Below, piece by piece: positions 56,779-64,000 of a stretch of DNA of 64,000 nt. The stretch spans positions 1 through 64,000 of the forward strand of contig JBANDB010000002.1 of the NCBI GenBank assembly GCA_037576215.1. The letters are read 5' to 3'. Source of the DNA: Armillaria gallica. Lineage: Eukaryota > Basidiomycota > Agaricomycetes > Agaricales > Physalacriaceae. Each line of letters opens with the position of its first letter. Within the stretch, counting starts at the first letter, position 1. The notes below the pieces were generated by a model that saw nothing but the letters and a program-made list of their open reading frames with translations, made no database searches and was not told where the DNA came from. A program made the position numbers and the translations under genes.

Positions 56779-59700
56779 TGATTTCTCTCTATCTCTATTG
56801 CTGTCTTGTTTCTTGCTTTCGTGCTACATATATTTCCTCTCTCATGATTATACTTCACGCACCATTGGATTACATTGTATCGTTTACTACTCAATATTGC
56901 ACCTTTATTCATTGATCATTACGCGTTTCACCGGCACCTCCGAGTGGATCTGGGCTCTCGCGTAGTACTAGGAGCGATAACACCGTGATGTTTCCGAGTC
57001 CGACTCGGAGACCGAGTTAGGTGTCAATTTCGCGGTCTCCAATCTTCTTTGTTACCAGGTATCATATCATCCTCATCGTAGGCATCGACTATTTTTAAAA
57101 GTTGTAATCTCCATCGTGAGTACTGATGTGGATTCGCGCTTCCATCTTTTTTTGTTACGAAAGAGCTCATCATGTCAAAATACCCACGCCCGTCTTACGA
57201 GCGAGGCGCTGACGCCTAGAAATACATTTCCAGCGCTGTTTGCAAAGCCAATGTTGGACACAGGTTCCGTGAGTGAAAGATCTTCATTCAATGGTTACAA
57301 TAAGTACCTCAGCGATCATGATTCAGCGCATCTGATATGGCCACCAGAATATTCGTCAGCGTGTACTTAGCATTTCTGGGACGCGTGATATTAGCCTAGC
57401 GTTCGAGATTTCGAGATGATATAAATCTCGCCGGTACTGAGATCATAAGTGCAACTGTTGGCCAGCTGAGGGCCAGAAGCTGGCAGCAGGAAGTAATGTG
57501 ATGGCCTCGCTACCAAGGAATCGGCTTCATAGCAAGACAAGCATCCCAGTATTTAATCGCTGTATATATCCCAGCGTCTACATTGTTTCTCAAATCAACA
57601 AGAGTGAACAAATCTTCACAAGAAATCGGTATGTCTGCCCGACCCCCAGTTAAGTCGGAAATGGCTGCAACTGTAGCGTCAATCGTGGGGCCCTGAGAGC
57701 CATTCATACCCTCTGATTCGGACCGCCTCCTGTTACGGATATCGGTGTCTTTGCTGACTTGAGCATGAGTCAACACATAGCTGCTCTCGGCCTTCTCGGT
57801 CTTGATTAGTATTTTCTCTATTCCTCTCGCTGACACGGAGCATTGTAGATTTATAATGACTTATAGTAGCTGTTTTTACTCGGAGTAAATGTGGGTTCCA
57901 AGGGTAGGGAACATTTTCGTAGGCCTCTGCACGAGCTCAGAGCGTCGTCGTCGGCGTCCTGGTGACCTCCGCCGGCTCCTCATTTCGTTCCCAGTCAGGT
58001 GCCGCGGTTGTGGCAGATGCACTTCTTTTCCCGCTTCGGCGGGTGTCCTGCTATTTTGTTTCATCGTGAAAATCTGAGCAAGTAAGCAGAGGCGGTGTAT
58101 TAAAGAATCTCAGTCTAATTTTACTACTCTTCGACGTCCACTTAACTGTGTGACTTAAGCATTTCTGATCTGTTACGCCCAGCGCTTGACGTTACATCTA
58201 CCTTCCAACTACGCCTAGCGCTTGTTAGCACCCTCTTGGTGGTTACTAGAAATTCGCTTTCAGACATCCTCACTCACGACTGGGGTGTTACTTGAGTAAG
58301 TGCTCATTAACTCATGTATTAGCTCGAAATACCCTGATTCTTAACATTTCCATTTCGAGCGCTACTCATCTCTCTTTGACTTGTGACTTGCTCGCGTCTC
58401 GTTATTCATTGACATCGCATCTTACACATTACTTGGATCTACCTGGTGTTCACACTCTGAGGCATCCTCGGGTGCATATACACAACGAGGAGGCATTGAA
58501 TCAGGGAGATTAGTCGGCGCTTTTGAGTGTCATACAGGCCCTGATTAGGGTCGTGTGCGCAATAATCTTTGAACTCCACATCAGATACACGGGAGGAATT
58601 GAAAATTTACGGCGATCCGTACGATCTTAAACTGGTACTTTCGCGCATCCTGCGCGTGATGATTTTGAAGCACTGATTCTGATTCGCGTTTTTATTCCCT
58701 TTTTTTTTCTTTTCTAGCATACTGACAACGTTATACGTTGACATGCGGGAGTACTACGTCTGGAAATTCCACTTGTCATCGGGGGTGTCTCAGAGTTTAC
58801 GATCCTGTTATTCAGAAGTCCCTGGTGATTGCAGCGGGAAGCGCAACAGAGGTCGCGCCACAATCAGAACAGCAGATACGGCAGGGACCGTCGCGGAGGG
58901 GATCTTCAGCACCCGACTCGGATGTTTTGTGCGTGAGCTTGACGTCACCATTTTTGCACTGCGGAGGATCCACGTCACTGCGTTTCCCATACTAATTTTT
59001 CTTCATATCTGCCGTCAGTTCCCACGGGTAATTCTCTCGCAGCATTGTCACTCCCGTGGTTGCGCAGATCTTTCTCGCTCTTCTCCCACTCCATTACCGT
59101 GCGCGAGATCGGAAGGTCACGCAATATTCGTACATTGTTCCTCCGAGGGGCCTGTTTATTATCACTGGGATCTGCGAGCGATCTGCATTCTTCTCTTGGT
59201 CTTTGTCTAGGACCGCTCGATCGCTTAGCGACCTCTCTTGAATGACTACATAAATTCTGTCCCGGCACGGTATTTCCTCTCCCACGACAGACCTAGAAAC
59301 ATCTAGCTCTCAGCCTACGAGCGTTCCGTGAACTTCGGACTCATATTGTACAGCCGTGTGGTTCACCAATAAGAATAAGTGTCTTGATGATGATCAATGG
59401 CTCTCCATCCGTACGCCTCATGCTCGGCGAAATGGAATCATACATTCAATGTCTGAGAATAGCGAGGAGAGAGGCTTGTGTACCACGTTAAAGAAAGATG
59501 TAAGACCACGCCAACGAAAAGGGATATAGAAAAGAACTTGGAAAATATGGAGCTGGCACGGCTTCGATACAATACCTACGCCACGTCCGTCAGATAATAT
59601 GACGATGAGCCTTTGACCTTGCCAGGAAGAAAGAAACATGCGCTACCAGTAATTCTGTGGAAGAAGAACCGAAGACAGAGAGGTAGCCATTAATTTGACA

Positions 59701-59994
59701 TGGCGGAACGGAAGAGAAAATGAAATTCCGTTCTGAGCGTCAGTCGATCAGTTATCTGTCCTGGAATCTGGATGCTCCTTCGGGTGGATGTCAGATGAAC
59801 GGAATACGCCAAGAATGCTCTACAGCATACAACGCCTAGCGATTTAGCCGCTTGGAAAGGAGCGCCATCTAGACTCGTGACGGGTGTCAAGGTTTAATGA
59901 ATAGTAACAATGGTCCTATACGCATCACCGACGTCGATGAATGAATCTAGAACCGGGGAGGGGCGGATACCTATCCGCGGGACCCGGGCTGTGC
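56779..59994. other. Long non-coding stretch
   Basis: No gene I can support in about 3.2 kb. A palindrome CCGAGTCCGACTCGG lies near 56996. The minus frame 57510-57836 and plus frame 58743-59210 show no family features. Confidence 0.45.
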
Positions 59995-60595
59995 TTATGA
60001 TGCATCACACACTAAATCAAAGATCCCAACACGAAAATCGACTTTGACCCTGTGGTTGATGGGATTGGAAGGGGGAGAGGACGGTTCGTTATCCGGGAGC
60101 CCTGGCAACGGCCCGGGTTTGAATACAGGTGTATGTATCATCTGAAAGTGTGTCATATGGAACGTTGAAACCTGGAGCGGGAAAGAGAATGGAGGATCTC
60201 ATAGGTATGCTCGTGTTTGAGGGTGGAGGTAGATCCGTGGTACAGTGCTCTTCCATCGGGGAAGGAACATGAGAATCAAGTCTAGTTCAATATGGACGCG
60301 TGCGATCTTCAAAGCTCCATATCCTATAAGAGGAAAGTAGAAAGAGAACTCGGTTACAATCAACCTGGACCGTGTAAGTTAGCAGGATTCAAGAATAGGC
60401 GAATCAAAGGAAGTTCCGAGGTGAATGGATGAGCATGTGGAAGATACCCTTTCAATAGAGTCTCGCTACTAGGAAGCTGGTTGAAGGAGAAGGAGAGCTA
60501 GGCGTGTAGAGTGGGTGTACAGTCTGGTCCTCGGAATCGGTAGCGTTTATATGGAGGAGCCGCTCTACCTTCATGGAGGATTGACGTTGCTAGAA
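59995..60595 (-). repeat. Subtelomeric repeat R1, copy 3 (inverted)
   Basis: Reverse complement begins near 60592 with GCAACGTCAATCC and ATGAAGGTAGAGCGG and ends near 59998 with GATTTTCGTGTTGGGATCTT and TGATGCATCA. Same blocks as copy 1 at 49430-50290, so the two copies form a roughly 10-kb inverted repeat. Confidence 0.75.
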
Positions 60596-62358
60596 ATTAA
60601 TGAGATAAAGGCCATCTAGAATAACGAAAGGGAGATTGCCCTTGTATTTGGTAAAGCGGCATGACGGCGCGGAACTGAACTGAGGGCAACAGGATTACAT
60701 AATCCGACCTTTTCTTTCCTTTTACCAACTATGATGCACTGCTCACTTTGTTCTTGCGAGTGGGCCAAAATTTTGTCGTAGATGCTGCGCACATCATGTA
60801 TGGTCATCAACGCGCTCGACGACAAGGGGTAAACGACAGTGACAGCGATGGTCCCTCCCATCTTTTTTTCCCCCTCTTGCTAAATGTCAAAGCCCACACA
60901 TTCCCGAAAGTATACGGCATGAATTATTTCTCCTTCATCTCATCCTGCTCGCGTCTTCGTGTCGAGGAAGGTTTTGATCCAGGCCCTGCGGTGAAGTTTC
61001 CCGTTCAATTACCTACGGTCAGCGGGAGCATCAATTGTACGGTCTCCTTTCTCCTGTGACGGGGCGCTCTTCTGATCTCCGGCGCAGTCCCAAACACTGC
61101 TATTATGAGCTTGATACGAAGTGAGCCTAGGTGTCGTATTCATAGCTCGAGTCATTAACTAGGACTCGTCGTAACCGGCATGTCGTTTATAGCGCTGTCA
61201 ATCTCTCGGTCGGCATACGTGTCAAACGTATTATATGGATAAATGGATGACTCGGCGGGTGTATAGCATCGTCGGGTTTTTGAGGTACGCGTCTTTTAGC
61301 TTGTACGTTCTGCGACGTTCATTTCCTTCATAGACGGATCTCGGCCTGTCAGTGCGGCCTGAACTGTAAACGACAGCGTACGCTCTCTAGAATCGTTGGC
61401 GGATTTTCTAGGCCTCTTGGCGCTCTGTACGTGTCGCTTCTTCTGACTTCGATTATGTTCACTGATGATAATGATTAGCGCTCGCGGAGTCGGATTCGGA
61501 GCTGAGAATTCTGCGTGTGACAGACAGTTTGTGGTATTCATTTTTGACTAACCAGTGGTTTCCGTATACATATACTGTTTCGGGCTCTGCTGATGGACGA
61601 CAACACTAGCTGTCGCAAGATCACTTCTGTTTTGTTCTCAGTTAATTTTACATCATCTCGACTCCCGTTATATACGGCGGGTATTTCACCCCGGTTTGGC
61701 GGACTCAACGCCTTTGCACAGGTCCACGGGAAAACGGTTAAACGGGGGGGTTAGGCGAGACACCGTCGGGGGTAAGCACGGATAGCTTACCGTTTCGAGC
61801 CTGAATAAGAATCCCAAACACCGGCAAGTACTTGAGGTGGGAGGAACCACTTATTAAGTATTCTTTGCTCATAATATGATAACAGAAATGGACGTATTAC
61901 AAGACGGTGCTATTTGAACTCAATTTGCCTACTATCTAGCTCCTCCACCAAAGAAGACCCGGATACTACCCCAGGCATTTTAGACGGAGATCAGCATCAT
62001 TTTTTGCGTGGAAGTTGTCGATCATGATACTGATCCGCCGGTCTCGGGTCTGAATGCATGAGGTGCGTCTGGAATGGATTGATCTAATGACTGCGTGCTC
62101 ATAACATTCAGGGAGAAAATGCTGGACGCGGTGTGTCTCCTGTCTAAATCTGTCTAAATCTGTCTATCTTGCTCATCGAATATTTTTCAGACGTAAGGCC
62201 ATTTATTTATTTATGAAAGCGGGTTGCGATACGGCTCGAGTGCGGTCTCAGTACCGCTCCGGGTACAATGCGACCAGTGCTACCGTCAAAACACCTATTG
62301 ATGATGGATCCACGACGCCACACTCGTCTCCAGGAGTGAATAATTGATCTTGCTACAT
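60596..62358. other. Non-coding stretch upstream of C2H2 paralogue D
   Basis: No gene. TCTAAATCTG is tandemly repeated at 62143-62162; otherwise unremarkable. Confidence 0.4.
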
Positions 62359-62424
62359 CCAGATCGGGGATGATCTCGGCAATTCGCATAGTTGCCGATC
62401 TAGACCAAGGTGACCACTATATAA
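62359..62424 (+). promoter_or_regulatory. Conserved promoter of C2H2 paralogue D
   Basis: AGATCGG (62361-62367), CCGATCT (62395-62401) inverted with span 41 bp, then TATATAA (62418-62424), 67 bp from the ATG. Confidence 0.82.
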
Positions 62425-62484
62425 CCGCCGGCTCACTTGATGTTTCGCTCTTTCCTCCCCCAAGTCCAACCACCAACGATTACA

Positions 62485-63331
62485 ATGACATTCTCTCTTC
62501 CGAGCATACACGAAATGTTTCCAGGTATTGATCTCTCCGTCCTTTCTCCTACTGGACGAATAGCTAACACAAGATTTCCAGAGCACATGCTGCGCAGTCC
62601 ACCCGACTGGCGACGCGCTCCACCAACAGTGATCCCTTCGCCCCCGCCACCACCACCACCTAGCAGAGATACACGATGCTCCTTCAACGTGCTCCGGTCC
62701 GACCCATCCTCTGCCTCACTCGCATCGTCTACCTCACTCCCATACCCGCCGCCGCCACGTTACAAGTCCAGTTCTCTGTCCAGTGAAGATGACGATGAAG
62801 GCCTTGCCAAGGAAGACAAAAAGCACATTTGTACAGTGTGCAATAAACGCTTCAACAGACCCAGTAGCCTCAGGATACACGTCAACACACATACCGGTGC
62901 TACACGTGAGTCCTACTACAACAGCCTCATAATATTTTTTGGCTTATTATTTCACAGCATTCCAGTGTCCATTCCCTGGCTGCGGTAGGGGATTCAACGT
63001 CAACTCCAACATGCGCCGCCACTACCGAAATCATACCAACCCCGGCGCCGCCGCTACGGGTCCCAAATACCCGTCCTCGTGGCGCGTATGCCGTCCCTAC
63101 CAGAAACTTCGGATAAACGAATCGGAATATGTGTGGCACCCGTCGTCATCGTCGAGCACGTCTTCTGATAATGACGAGGAGGAGCCAAGGGGCAACCTAC
63201 GGTTTCCGAGGGAGGCGTATCGTTCGTCCGGGTATGACGAGAAGTATGGGGAGAGAGACTTTGATCCGCGCCGAATGAGCGAGGTGAGGGATGAACACGG
63301 TGCTATGCGTTTGTACGCAAGGATGCATTGA
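62485..63331 (+). CDS. C2H2 zinc-finger protein, paralogue D (245 aa)
   Basis: Exons are 62485-62524, 62582-62905, 62958-63331 (738 nt), introns 57 and 52 nt, both phase 1. SLPSIHEMFP, EHMLR, a run of seven Pro, CSFNVLRSDPSS, SSEDDDE, finger 1 (CTVCNKRFNRPSSLRIHVNTH), finger 2 (CPFPGCGRGFNVNSNMRRH), SEYVWHP, SSSSSTSSDNDEEE and a basic/acidic tail ending RMH. Shares the RRMS..RDE tail with paralogue C, suggesting that C and D are the closer pair. Predicted nuclear DNA-binding protein. Confidence 0.92.
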
Positions 63332-64000
63332 CTCTCTAGTCTTTCTCGCTTTCACTCTTTCTTGCTCTTCATCCGCTGGCATTTCGGATACACTGTACCG
63401 CTTACCACTTGTCGATATCCTTATCACTTAATATTATTCATTCTCCCAACCCTGCCTACACATCGCGGGTCCGGGTGGCGAATTAAACCATTAAATGGTT
63501 CTTACCCGCAGATGTTTACTACCTGGCGATAGATCTACCCTAAGCTTTTCTTACTCCACCTCACGCTCAACGCCGAACCTAACCCGTGAATTTAACCCCC
63601 ATCGGTCCAATAACTGAGTACTCCAAACTAGTCTCAGGAACGTGAGAGCGGAAGTACTTGGAAACTGACTGACGTCGGGGAGTTCCAGACGTATGTCGCC
63701 TGAACTGTGGAAGGTGCCTGACGACCAGTCAGTTCCGGGTACCCGGCATTTACACCTAAATAGCCAAGGGGGTGGGGGAATCCCGAAAATCCCCAAGTTC
63801 AAAATGAAATTTCATAGAGGCGGCCCCCGGCAAGGAAAGGCAAATTAAAATCGAGCGAGGGTCAATGGTCATCGATACTGGTAAACCGAGCAAATACCAT
63901 GGTGTCGACTTTAGTCATCGTTTCCAAGGCTTCCGGTATTCATGTAAATGAATCATAGATAGTGTGATTGCTACGAGTTAAATGAAGGCGGGACTAGGAA
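63332..64000. other. Intergenic to window edge
   Basis: 3' flank of paralogue D. A palindrome AACCATTAAATGGTT lies near 63487. No gene seen. Confidence 0.45.

Noticed and set aside
58743..59210. 155-codon plus-strand frame
   Set aside because: Overlapped by several frames of similar length on both strands; no motif, no splice evidence.

Overview
The window is a fungal chromosome end. It opens with about 22 perfect CCCTAA repeats (bases 1-131) and runs inward. Multi-exon genes with introns of about 41-59 nt, the family content (F-box/LRR paralogues, two-finger C2H2 proteins with a proline/serine-rich linker, a TOPORS-like RING protein, a Penelope-like element joined to the telomere) and the codon use all point to a basidiomycete, probably an Agaricomycete. 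This is inferred from gene structure and remembered families, not from a search.

Layout. (1) 0-2 kb: telomere, then the 3' part of a 5'-truncated Penelope-like retroelement whose 3' end abuts a second, 14-bp telomeric stub; more telomere-like stubs and GC-rich hairpins follow. (2) 2-11 kb: sparse; one small two-exon gene (3814-4414) and a 775-codon conserved basidiomycete gene on the minus strand (5533-8442) with one unusually long intron. (3) 11-21 kb: the most gene-like part: LRR-type protein, decayed kinase-like (APH) fragment, F-box/LRR protein, six-exon short-chain dehydrogenase, six-exon RING protein. (4) 21-35 kb: duplication and decay. One intact nine-exon secreted alpha/beta-hydrolase (23167-24636) has two broken relatives; one of these is split by a 1767-bp class II transposon with 8-bp target duplications and an 11-bp perfect inverted terminal repeat. 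A convergent hydrolase/F-box pair has been duplicated, with opposite partners decaying. A decayed amidohydrolase lies between. (5) 35-47 kb: two minus-strand C2H2 genes (A, B), a five-exon protein with a Cys/His-rich tail, a broken F-box gene. (6) 47-64 kb: mostly non-coding, diverged repeats in direct and inverted copies, plus two plus-strand C2H2 genes (C, D).

The most interesting signal is the four-member C2H2 family: all four share the same three-exon structure, the same N-terminal motif and a conserved promoter (two inverted AGATCGG half-sites about 40 bp apart, then a TATATAA box 52-67 bp before the ATG). This suggests a jointly regulated, perhaps autoregulated, subtelomeric regulator family. 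Coding coordinates were rebuilt by hand from splice signals and reading phase; every multi-exon model reported as a CDS closes in frame.
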